This document shows positions 43,588 through 51,456 of a stretch of DNA of 54,004 nt, one piece after another (the stretch's first letter is position 1; every line of letters starts with the position of its first letter). Under the pieces are notes generated by a model, which made no database searches, was not told the DNA's origin, and saw nothing but the letters and a program-made list of their open reading frames with translations. The translations under genes were made by a program, and so were the position numbers. The stretch comes from G041228335 sp964580905 (GTDB lineage Bacteria > Pseudomonadota > Alphaproteobacteria > Puniceispirillales > UBA1172): NCBI GenBank assembly GCA_964580905.1, contig CAZOLR010000013.1, forward strand, positions 1 through 54,004. Direction: 5' to 3'.

Positions 43588-43862
43588 TGCCCTGCTTCAG
43601 ATTTCGAGCAGAACAGATTTGCATGGACTGCCGCCTTGCTCCAAAATCACCCGGGCTTGTTGCCAAACATGTGAACACCCCCGTTAAGGCGGCATTCCGG
43701 AATCTGCTGGCGCGGGGTATCCCCCCTCATCAGGCGGCCCGCTCAGCCATGATCGTGCTGCGCATACATCATCCTGATCTGTGTCTTTATAACACCAATC
43801 TTGTCCGCAACTGGCTTTTTCAGACAGCAAGGCTGTGTGATTTTTCAGAGGCGACATACTGA
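43587..43862 (+). CDS. Hypothetical 91-aa cysteine-containing protein
   Basis: The start codon shares a base with the stop of the small membrane protein (TGATG), which favours a real coupled gene. The protein begins MPCFRFRAEQICMDCRLAPK, with a CMDC pair, and has a helical core (FRNLLARGIPPHQAARSAM). Its last 43 bases overlap the convergent hemN 3' end. I do not recognise the family. An FNR-controlled low-oxygen role is inferred from position only. Confidence 0.5.
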   Translation: MPCFRFRAEQICMDCRLAPKSPGLVAKHVNTPVKAAFRNLLARGIPPHQAARSAMIVLRIHHPDLCLYNTNLVRNWLFQTARLCDFSEATY

Positions 43863-45187
43863 TCAAAATACCGGGCGACCAGTCTTGCGGTCAAATGCGG
43901 CTCTTCTGTGATTGCATAGACGTCACTGGCGGTGTCATCATCCATGCGGTCAAGGCCGATCTTGCGGGCGTTCCGGGCGATATCGCAACAGAGTTGCTCC
44001 GCCGTTGAGCCAAACCTCTGCCTGATGTCATCAAGTGAGATGCTAAACCGGCACATCAGTTGTTCAATCACATAGCCATGCAGTTGGTCTTCGTCGCTGA
44101 ACCTGTGGCCGCGGCTGGTGGCAAGAGTTCCGCTTCTGATCATTTCGAGATAGGCCTGGGTGCCGCCGGCATTCTGGGCATAACCCTGAGGCAGGCTTGA
44201 AATGGCCGAAGCACCGAGGCCGATCAGAAATCTCGACTGGTCATCGGTATAGCCCTGAAAATTGCGGCGAAGCAGACCATCTCTCACAGCCCTGACCAGC
44301 GGGTCTTGAGGTTTGGCGAAATGATCGATGCCAACGGGTTCATACCCGTGACCGGCAAATAATTGCCGTCCCTTTTCCAGCAACATATACCGGGCAGCCC
44401 CATCCGGCAGTGTGGCGTCATCAATCAGTTTCTGGCGGGGGGCCATCCACGGGACATGGGCATACCCGAACATCGCCACCCTGTCAGGATCAAGTGCGAG
44501 AACCTTTTCAACCGTGTTGCCGAAACTTGTGGGCGTCTGGTGCGGCAGGCCATAAAGAAGATCGATATTTATGCTGTTCACCTGTCCGGCCCTAAGCATG
44601 TCAAAACAGTCTTTCGTCTGCCCGAAACTCTGTGGCCGCCCGATGGCCTTCTGGATGAGGGGGTTGAAATCCTGAACGCCGACACTGGCGCGGGACAATC
44701 CGGCTTCAATCAGCACATCCATCCGGCTCTGGTCAATCTCGGTCGGATCAATCTCAACCGCAAGATCATAATCCGTGTCAAACCTGAACTGGGATTTGAG
44801 ATGATTCAGCAAATCAACTATCAGCGGCGGGGGCAACAGGGTTGGCGTGCCGCCGCCGAGGTGCAGACTTTCTATCACGACAGACGGGTCGAGCAAGTCC
44901 GCAACCATATCAATTTCAGATTTCAGGACATCGATATAATGATCAAGCGGATCCATGCGGCGTCTGATGCCCTGGGTGCGGCACGCACAGAACCAGCAAA
45001 GATCACGGCAGAAGGGTATATGCACGTAAAGAGAAATGCGGCTAGCGGCGGGGGCGGCCGCCAGCCAACCCGCCATGCAATCCGCATTCACCGATCCGTT
45101 GAAGTGGTTGGCCGGCGGGTAACTTGTGTAGCGCGGCACTCTTTTTTCAAGAGCGCGGCTTTTGGTAAATTGCGAAACATTATTCAT
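43820..45187 (-). CDS. hemN: Oxygen-independent coproporphyrinogen III oxidase
   Basis: This 455-residue radical-SAM enzyme decarboxylates coproporphyrinogen III in haem synthesis without oxygen. The [4Fe-4S] motif HIPFCRDLCWFCACRT (CX3CX2C, about residue 60) and the LHLGGGTPTLL element (about 110) are diagnostic, and the ASVGVQDFNPLIQKAIGR segment is HemN-specific. It is divergent from the FNR-type regulator, with a FNR box in the 62-base gap. It supplies haem for the nearby cbb3 oxidase under low oxygen. Confidence 0.95.
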   Translation of the reverse strand: MNNVSQFTKSRALEKRVPRYTSYPPANHFNGSVNADCMAGWLAAAPAASRISLYVHIPFCRDLCWFCACRTQGIRRRMDPLDHYIDVLKSEIDMVADLLDPSVVIESLHLGGGTPTLLPPPLIVDLLNHLKSQFRFDTDYDLAVEIDPTEIDQSRMDVLIEAGLSRASVGVQDFNPLIQKAIGRPQSFGQTKDCFDMLRAGQVNSINIDLLYGLPHQTPTSFGNTVEKVLALDPDRVAMFGYAHVPWMAPRQKLIDDATLPDGAARYMLLEKGRQLFAGHGYEPVGIDHFAKPQDPLVRAVRDGLLRRNFQGYTDDQSRFLIGLGASAISSLPQGYAQNAGGTQAYLEMIRSGTLATSRGHRFSDEDQLHGYVIEQLMCRFSISLDDIRQRFGSTAEQLCCDIARNARKIGLDRMDDDTASDVYAITEEPHLTARLVARYFDQYVASEKSHSLAV

Positions 45188-45220
45188 GCTGTTAAAATAA
45201 CGATGGGTTCAATGAAAACT

Positions 45221-45234
45221 TTGATCGAAGTCAA
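45221..45234. promoter_or_regulatory. FNR/FixK-type box between hemN and the regulator gene
   Basis: TTGATCGAAGTCAA deviates from TTGAT-N4-ATCAA by one base. It lies 34 bases upstream of hemN (minus) and 16 bases before the regulator ATG (plus). Its closeness to the regulator start would suit autorepression. Confidence 0.75.
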
Positions 45235-45249
45235 ACTTGTCGACATAAA

Positions 45250-46005
45250 ATGAAACCGTCAGAATCAACCTGGAATATGGCCGTGGTAAAAGACTGCGGC
45301 GCGTGCCCCATCCAACGTCAGGCCATCTGTTCGCGATGCGCGTCTGATGAATTAAACATTCTCGACCAGATGAAATCGTATCGCACCTATTCCAAGGGGG
45401 AGATGATCACCTATACAGGGGCACCGGTCAGCCATGTGGGGACTCTGGTCTCGGGTGTTGCATCAATTTCGCAAGGTCTTGAGGATGGGCGCCGCCAGAT
45501 CATGGGGATACTGCTGCCCAGTGATTTTATCGGCCGCCCCGGAGCCAGGGTTGCGCAATATGATATTACCGCATCCTCAGAAGTCACCATGTGCCGGTTT
45601 GAGATCAACGCCTTTGAAAAACTTCTGGCCACCTCGCCCGCGCTTGGCCCGCGACTCCTTGAAATGACCATGGACGAGCTGGACGCTGCAAGAGAGTGGA
45701 TGCTTCTGCTTGGCCGGAAATCCGCACGGGAGAAGATTGCGACCCTGCTCTTTATGATAGCCATGAAAAACAAGTCTCTTTCCGGCAGTGATGCCAATGA
45801 GGCACTGGACTTCACCCTGCCGCTGACCCGTGAAACCCTTGCGGATTACCTGGGCCTCACCATTGAAACCGTCAGCCGGCAATTCAGCGCCCTGCGCAAG
45901 GACGGCGTGATCCACGTCCAGGGGCAACGTCATATCACGATACCGGATCTCCGCCGCCTTCTGGTCGAAGCCGGTGATGATTACAGCGGCAGTGTTCTGC
46001 CCTAG
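45250..46005 (+). CDS. FNR-type [4Fe-4S] oxygen-sensing transcriptional regulator
   Basis: This 251-residue Crp/Fnr regulator has an N-terminal cysteine cluster CGACPIQRQAICSRC (Cys 16, 19, 27, 30) and a further cysteine in VTMCRFEINAF. These are the ligands expected for an oxygen-labile [4Fe-4S] cluster. The C-terminal helix-turn-helix LADYLGLTIETVSRQFSALRKDGV carries E-x2-SR, which reads TTGAT half-sites in FNR. It probably controls hemN, ccoN and usp, whose upstream regions carry such boxes. Confidence 0.92.
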   Translation: MKPSESTWNMAVVKDCGACPIQRQAICSRCASDELNILDQMKSYRTYSKGEMITYTGAPVSHVGTLVSGVASISQGLEDGRRQIMGILLPSDFIGRPGARVAQYDITASSEVTMCRFEINAFEKLLATSPALGPRLLEMTMDELDAAREWMLLLGRKSAREKIATLLFMIAMKNKSLSGSDANEALDFTLPLTRETLADYLGLTIETVSRQFSALRKDGVIHVQGQRHITIPDLRRLLVEAGDDYSGSVLP

Positions 46006-46042
46006 CTCCGGAAAAAGATTTCCGCCACCCCCTCCCGGAAAT

Positions 46043-46056
46043 TTGATTCATATCAA
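46043..46056. promoter_or_regulatory. FNR/FixK-type box upstream of ccoN
   Basis: TTGATTCATATCAA is a perfect TTGAT-N4-ATCAA site, 95 bases before ccoN. This position fits a class II activation site for the cytochrome oxidase operon. Confidence 0.87.
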
Positions 46057-46150
46057 GGTTTAAGACAGCTCATTTTCCCATAATGCGTTCTGACCGGGCA
46101 GATCTGCGGCCTTATCGCCACACCCCGGTGCTGAACAGGGGGAAGAGCAA

Positions 46151-47749
46151 ATGGGCAAAACAATCATCAATCTCTTGTTGGTATTTTCTGTCGCGGCTTT
46201 GGGCTGGTGCGTGATCATGGCGGAAGATCTGCCTTATCAGGTTGCCATGACCATCCTGTTTCTGGCGGCGGCAATCTGGCTTTTGAAAGATGTCTTTTCC
46301 GGGTCGGAACGCGTTGCGCCGGACCAGTCACAATATATGGATGATGTTGTCCGGGCAGGAGTTATAGCAACATCCTTCTGGGGCATTATCGGATTTGTTG
46401 CCGGTGTCTATATCGCTTTTCAGCTCGCTTTTCCCGAGTTAAACCTTGATCTTCCCTATACAACCTTCGGCCGCCTCAGGCCACTGCACACCTCGGCGGT
46501 GATCTTTGCCTTTGGCGGCAATGCGCTGATCATGACGTCGTTCTATGTGGTCCAGCGCACATCGGCCGCACGACTCTGGGGCGGCAATCTGGCCTGGTTT
46601 GTCTTCTGGGGATATCAGGTCTTCATTCTGATGGCCGCGACCGGCTATCTGCTTGGCGCGACACAGTCCAAAGAATACGCCGAGCCGGAATGGTATACCG
46701 ATATCTGGCTGACGATTGTGTGGGTTGCCTATCTGGCGGTGTTTTTCGGCACCATCCTGAAACGTCGCGAGCCGCATATCTATGTCGCCAACTGGTTTTA
46801 TCTCAGCTTCATCATCACCGTGGCGATGCTGCATCTTGTCAATAACCTGTCCGTCCCTGTATCTTTCTATGGTTCGAAATCCGTGCAGCTTTTTGCCGGT
46901 GTTCAGGATGCCCTGACACAATGGTGGTACGGGCATAACGCGGTCGGATTTTTCCTGACGGCGGGCTTTCTCGGCATGATGTATTATTTCGTGCCCAAAC
47001 AGGCTGAACGCCCGGTCTACAGTTACAAACTGTCGATCGTTCATTTCTGGGCGCTCATCTTTCTCTATATCTGGGCAGGGCCACATCATCTTCATTACAC
47101 GGCACTGCCGGACTGGGCACAGACCCTTGGCATGGTGTTTTCCATCATGCTGTGGATGCCATCCTGGGGCGGGATGATCAACGGCCTGATGACACTTTCC
47201 GGAGCCTGGGACAAATTGCGGACGGATCCGGTGCTGCGCATGATGGTTCTGTCCATCGGCTTTTATGGCATGTCGACTTTCGAAGGCCCGGTCATGTCCA
47301 TCAAATCCGTCAATGCCCTCAGCCATTACACCGACTGGACAATCGGCCATGTGCATTCAGGGGCGTTGGGCTGGAACGGGATGATTTCCTTTGCCGCGCT
47401 GTATTTCCTTGTGCCGCGGCTGTGGCAGAAAGAAGGTCTTTTCTCTCTTCGTCTCGTCAGCTGGCATTTCTGGCTCGCCACCATCGGCATTGTTCTCTAT
47501 GCCGCCTCGATGTGGGTGACCGGTATCATGGAAGGGCTGATGTGGCGTGAAGTGGATGCCCAGGGTTTCCTTGTCAATTCCTTTGCCGATACGGTGAGCG
47601 CAAAATTCCCGATGTATCTGGTACGCGGGTTCGGCGGGATACTCTATCTGGCAGGAGCGGGGATCATGGTGTTCAACCTCTGGAAGACCGTCAACCCCGG
47701 CAAGACCAGGACCAGCCCCCTTCAAACAGCAACCGTTCAGGAGCAGTAA
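46151..47749 (+). CDS. ccoN: Cytochrome cbb3 oxidase subunit I
   Basis: This 532-residue catalytic subunit has about twelve to fourteen membrane spans. Haem and copper ligands are in LHTSAVIFAFGGN (low-spin haem), QWWYGHNAVGFFLTAG (CuB histidine), WAGPHHLHYT (CuB histidine pair) and WTIGHVHSGALGWNG (haem ligands). It reduces O2 with high affinity and pumps protons. GGGGAAGAG precedes ATG 46151. It heads ccoNOQP. Confidence 0.97.
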   Translation: MGKTIINLLLVFSVAALGWCVIMAEDLPYQVAMTILFLAAAIWLLKDVFSGSERVAPDQSQYMDDVVRAGVIATSFWGIIGFVAGVYIAFQLAFPELNLDLPYTTFGRLRPLHTSAVIFAFGGNALIMTSFYVVQRTSAARLWGGNLAWFVFWGYQVFILMAATGYLLGATQSKEYAEPEWYTDIWLTIVWVAYLAVFFGTILKRREPHIYVANWFYLSFIITVAMLHLVNNLSVPVSFYGSKSVQLFAGVQDALTQWWYGHNAVGFFLTAGFLGMMYYFVPKQAERPVYSYKLSIVHFWALIFLYIWAGPHHLHYTALPDWAQTLGMVFSIMLWMPSWGGMINGLMTLSGAWDKLRTDPVLRMMVLSIGFYGMSTFEGPVMSIKSVNALSHYTDWTIGHVHSGALGWNGMISFAALYFLVPRLWQKEGLFSLRLVSWHFWLATIGIVLYAASMWVTGIMEGLMWREVDAQGFLVNSFADTVSAKFPMYLVRGFGGILYLAGAGIMVFNLWKTVNPGKTRTSPLQTATVQEQ

Positions 47750-47750
47750 G

Positions 47751-48476
47751 ATGGCCCTTATCGACCGGCACAAGATACTGGAAAAAAATGCAACCCTGCT
47801 GCTGATCTTCAGCTTTCTGGCAGTGATTGTTGGCGGCATCATTGAAATCGTACCGCTCTTTTACCTTGAGAACACCATCGAAAAGGTCAGGGGCATGCGC
47901 CCGTATACGCCGCTTGAGCTGAAGGGCCGGGACATATATATCCGCGAAGGATGTTACACCTGTCACAGCCAGATGATCCGCCCGCTTCGTGACGAAGTTG
48001 AACGGTATGGTCATTACAGTCTGGCCGCTGAGTCCATGTATGATCATCCGTTCCAATGGGGATCAAAGCGAACAGGGCCGGATCTTGCTCGTGTTGGCGG
48101 GCGGTATTCCGATGAATGGCATGTGGACCATCTCACAGACCCGCAATCCGTAGTTCCCGAAAGCGTCATGCCGAAATACGCCTTCCTTCTGGAACGTGAC
48201 CTTGATTACACCGGGGTCAGGCCATTGCTGGAAACCCACCACCTTGTCGGTGTGCCATATACAGATGAGATGATCGCCAATGCCGAAGCAGATCTTGTCG
48301 CACAGCTCGATCCTGATGCGGATACCGACGGGCTGACATCTCGCTACGGAAAACTCAGCATCCGCAATTTTGATGGCAATCCTCGTATCACGGAAATGGA
48401 CGCGCTTGTGGCCTATCTGCAGATGCTTGGCACGCTGGTCGATTTTTCAACCTTTACCCCGGATGAAAGCCGGTAG
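47751..48476 (+). CDS. ccoO: Cytochrome cbb3 oxidase monohaem subunit II
   Basis: This 241-residue membrane-anchored c-type cytochrome has one N-terminal span (NATLLLIFSFLAVIVGGIIE) and a single haem c site REGCYTCHSQMIRPLR (about residue 65). It passes electrons to ccoN. It begins one base after the ccoN stop. Confidence 0.96.
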   Translation: MALIDRHKILEKNATLLLIFSFLAVIVGGIIEIVPLFYLENTIEKVRGMRPYTPLELKGRDIYIREGCYTCHSQMIRPLRDEVERYGHYSLAAESMYDHPFQWGSKRTGPDLARVGGRYSDEWHVDHLTDPQSVVPESVMPKYAFLLERDLDYTGVRPLLETHHLVGVPYTDEMIANAEADLVAQLDPDADTDGLTSRYGKLSIRNFDGNPRITEMDALVAYLQMLGTLVDFSTFTPDESR

Positions 48477-48488
48477 GAGGGCAGAGCC

Positions 48489-48683
48489 ATGTCTCAATAT
48501 GATTTGCTTCGTACATTTGCGGACAGCTGGGGATTACTGCTGATGGTGCTGATCTTCGTTGGTGTTGTTATCTTCACCTTCCGGCCAGGCAGTTCCGGTG
48601 TTCACGCGGAAATAGCAACCCTGCCCCTTAGCAATGAGAAAGCACCTGATATGTCTTCCGACAAAGATGGAGGCGACAAATGA
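48489..48683 (+). CDS. ccoQ: Cytochrome cbb3 oxidase small subunit
   Basis: This 64-residue protein has one membrane span (WGLLLMVLIFVGVVIFTFRPG) and a short charged cytoplasmic tail, the standard CcoQ/FixQ form. It stabilises the oxidase complex. Its stop overlaps the ccoP start by 4 bases. Confidence 0.93.
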   Translation: MSQYDLLRTFADSWGLLLMVLIFVGVVIFTFRPGSSGVHAEIATLPLSNEKAPDMSSDKDGGDK

Positions 48684-49555
48684 GCCCTGATAACAAAAAG
48701 GTGAAACCCGCCGGGGAAAAGGAAATCGAAACAACAGGCCATTCATGGGACGGAATCCGGGAATTCAACAACCCGCTGCCCCGCTGGTGGCTATGGACCT
48801 TCTACGCAACCGTCATCTGGGGGCTTGCCTATATGGTGGTCTATCCGGCCTTTCCCCTTCTGAAACAGGCAACCCAGGGGCTTATCGGCTATGATTCCCG
48901 CGCATCGCTCGAAGAGGATATCAACCATTACAACCAAGCCAATGCCCCGCTTGATACGGCACTTGTCTCCACTGCGCTTGACGATATCAGCGCGAGGCCT
49001 GATCTGGCGCATTATGCGGCAACGGGAGGGGCGGCTGTCTTCAAGACATTTTGTGCGCAGTGCCATGGGGCTGGAGCCGCCGGGGCAAAAGGGTACCCCA
49101 ATCTCCTGGATGACGATTGGCTTTGGGGCGGAAGCCTCGGCGATATTCACCTGACCATCCGTCACGGGATTCGCCAGGAAGGTGACGACGACACCAGGTT
49201 CTCTGAAATGCCGGCTTTCGGCGAAATTCTTGAACGCCCGGAAATCGCTGATGTGACGCATTATGTCCTGTCGATTGCAGGCAGCACCCATAACCCGTCA
49301 CTGGTCAATAGCGGACGAAAGATATTTGCCGAAAACTGCGCCGATTGCCACGGACCGGAAGGCAGGGGCAACCGCGATCTTGGTGCGCCAAACCTTACCG
49401 ACAGGATCTGGCTCTATGGCAGAAGTCAGAAAGCCGTGGCCGAGACCATCACCAACGGCCGCAAAGGAATGATGCCGGCCTGGCAGGATCGCCTCACCGA
49501 AGCGCAGATACGTCAGGTTACCTATTACATCCATCAACTTGGTGGTGGGGAATAG
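48680..49555 (+). CDS. ccoP: Cytochrome cbb3 oxidase dihaem subunit III
   Basis: This 291-residue protein has an N-terminal cytoplasmic part, one span (WWLWTFYATVIWGLAYMVV) and two c-type haem sites: FCAQCHGAGAAG (about residue 122) and NCADCHGPEGRG (about 219). It receives electrons from cytochrome c or bc1 and passes them to ccoO. Confidence 0.96.
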   Translation: MSPDNKKVKPAGEKEIETTGHSWDGIREFNNPLPRWWLWTFYATVIWGLAYMVVYPAFPLLKQATQGLIGYDSRASLEEDINHYNQANAPLDTALVSTALDDISARPDLAHYAATGGAAVFKTFCAQCHGAGAAGAKGYPNLLDDDWLWGGSLGDIHLTIRHGIRQEGDDDTRFSEMPAFGEILERPEIADVTHYVLSIAGSTHNPSLVNSGRKIFAENCADCHGPEGRGNRDLGAPNLTDRIWLYGRSQKAVAETITNGRKGMMPAWQDRLTEAQIRQVTYYIHQLGGGE

Positions 49556-49567
49556 ACAGCATCAACC

Positions 49568-50998
49568 ATGACAAGGAAACTCTCAACCCCATCTTTATAC
49601 GCGGCGCATGAACCTGTTTTTCCACGCCGGGTTAAAGGCCGCTTCCGCACGTTGAAATGGTGGATCATGGGAGTGACGCTGGGGATATACTACCTCACAC
49701 CATGGATCAGGTTTGACCGCGGGCCCGACATGCCGGATCAGGCGGTGCTGGTGGATCTGGCCGGTCGCCGCTTCTTCATGTTCTGGATCGAAATCTGGCC
49801 GCATGAATTCTACTTCGTGGCAGGTCTCCTGATCATGGCAGGGATCGGATTGTTTCTGTTCACCTCGGCACTGGGCCGGGTCTGGTGCGGCTATGCCTGC
49901 CCGCAGACAGTCTGGACCGATCTGTTCATTCTCGTCGAACGCTGGATTGATGGCGACCGCAATGCCCGTATCCGCCTGTGGAACCGGAAATGGGACCTTG
50001 GCAAGATTGCAAAGCGCTTCGTGAAATGGTCTCTCTGGCTGTTGATCGGAGTGCTGACAGGGGGGGCTTGGGTATTTTATTTTGCCGATGCCCCGAGTCT
50101 GGCAACCTCGCTTTTGGCCGGGACAGCACCACCCGTTGCCTGGGCGTCGATTGGGGTTCTGACCGCCACGACTTTTGTCTTTGGCGGATTCATGCGTGAA
50201 CAGGTTTGCACCTATATGTGCCCATGGCCACGGATTCAGGCCGCGATGATGGATGAGGATACACTCACCATCGGGTATCGTTTCTGGCGGGGTGAGCCTC
50301 GCGCAAGGCATCAGCGCCAGCTGGATGCTGAAGCCCACGGCGATTGCGTGGACTGCAATGCCTGTTTCAATGTCTGTCCGATGGGGATCGATATCCGCGA
50401 CGGCCAGCAGTTGCAATGCATCACCTGCGCGCTTTGCATCGATGCATGCGATGATGTCATGCGCCGCCTTGGCAAGCCGCGCGGCCTGATCGACTACATG
50501 GCTCTTTCTGATGAAGCCAATGAAAAGGCCGGAGGAAAGCCGCGCCCGGCATGGCGGCATATTTTCCGCCCGCGGACAATTCTATATACCGTGATCTGGT
50601 CGCTTATCGGTGTTGCGCTGGTCTATGGGCTGTTTGTCCGTTCTGATCTTGAATTCAGCGTTGCACCGGTGCGCAATCCGGTCTTTGTGACGCTGGCCGA
50701 TGGCACGATCCGCAATATTTATGAGCTGCGGCTTCGCAACAAATCCCCCGGGGTAAAGTCTTTTACCATCGGCATTGACAGCGAATTTTCTGATCTGGAA
50801 CTGTCTTTGGGCGGCAATCGGCAACCATCGGTAACCGTGGCGGCAGACAGCACCTATCTGCAACGCGTCTATGTCCTGGCATCACCTGAAAGTCTGTCCG
50901 CCTCGACCGCAACCACATCCATAACATTCTGGGTTGCCGGTAAAGACGACGCCAGAAAACATTTCGTCAAAAGCATCTTCAACGGAGAAAAACAATGA
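49568..50998 (+). CDS. ccoG: cbb3 oxidase assembly ferredoxin-like protein
   Basis: This 476-residue membrane protein has about five spans and two ferredoxin-type centres: CGYACPQTVWTDLF (about residue 106) and DCVDCNACFNVCPMGIDIR with LQCITCALCIDACD (about 255-300). The C-terminal part is a periplasmic Ig-like domain. CcoG proteins are proposed cupric reductases supplying Cu(I) for CuB insertion. It starts the ccoGHIS assembly operon 12 bases after ccoP. Confidence 0.95.
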   Translation: MTRKLSTPSLYAAHEPVFPRRVKGRFRTLKWWIMGVTLGIYYLTPWIRFDRGPDMPDQAVLVDLAGRRFFMFWIEIWPHEFYFVAGLLIMAGIGLFLFTSALGRVWCGYACPQTVWTDLFILVERWIDGDRNARIRLWNRKWDLGKIAKRFVKWSLWLLIGVLTGGAWVFYFADAPSLATSLLAGTAPPVAWASIGVLTATTFVFGGFMREQVCTYMCPWPRIQAAMMDEDTLTIGYRFWRGEPRARHQRQLDAEAHGDCVDCNACFNVCPMGIDIRDGQQLQCITCALCIDACDDVMRRLGKPRGLIDYMALSDEANEKAGGKPRPAWRHIFRPRTILYTVIWSLIGVALVYGLFVRSDLEFSVAPVRNPVFVTLADGTIRNIYELRLRNKSPGVKSFTIGIDSEFSDLELSLGGNRQPSVTVAADSTYLQRVYVLASPESLSASTATTSITFWVAGKDDARKHFVKSIFNGEKQ

Positions 50999-51456
50999 CT
51001 AAAGGTAAAGTGAAATTTTCCGGCTGGCATTTTTTTCTGATCATGTCCGGGGCCTTCGGGATCGTCATTTCAGCCAATCTGACCCTGGCCTATTTTGCCC
51101 GTGGAAGTTTCCCGGGGCTTGACGTTCCGAACCCTTATATTGCCAGCCAGCAGTTTGACACCAGACGAAAGGCCCAGGAAGCGCTCGGCTGGGAAAGCCA
51201 GTTAATTGTTGATCACAGCATGGTGACGCTTCGCGTTACAGAAGAGGACGGATCGCCGGCAGAGCTACATAGTGTTACCATCCGTGTCGGCAGTGCAACA
51301 ACATCGCGCGACGATCAGGTGATCGTTCCACGCAGGCAAGGTGATCGTTTTGTTGCCCCAGTTAAACTGGAGAGCGGCAATAAGGTGATTTTCATCGATG
51401 CCGTTGCTGAAGATGGCACGCTGTTTTCGGAACGTCACTCCGTGGTGGTGCAATGA
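50995..51456 (+). CDS. ccoH: FixH/CcoH assembly protein
   Basis: This 153-residue protein has one N-terminal span (WHFFLIMSGAFGIVISANLTLA) and a periplasmic domain with NPYIASQQFDTRRKAQEALGW, the FixH signature. It assists cbb3 assembly. It overlaps ccoG and ccoI by 4 bases each. Confidence 0.93.
   Translation: MTKGKVKFSGWHFFLIMSGAFGIVISANLTLAYFARGSFPGLDVPNPYIASQQFDTRRKAQEALGWESQLIVDHSMVTLRVTEEDGSPAELHSVTIRVGSATTSRDDQVIVPRRQGDRFVAPVKLESGNKVIFIDAVAEDGTLFSERHSVVVQ

Noticed and set aside
44363..45253. 296-codon open frame opposite hemN
   Set aside because: It is antisense to a gene with intact radical-SAM motifs; its length is a by-product of codon bias.
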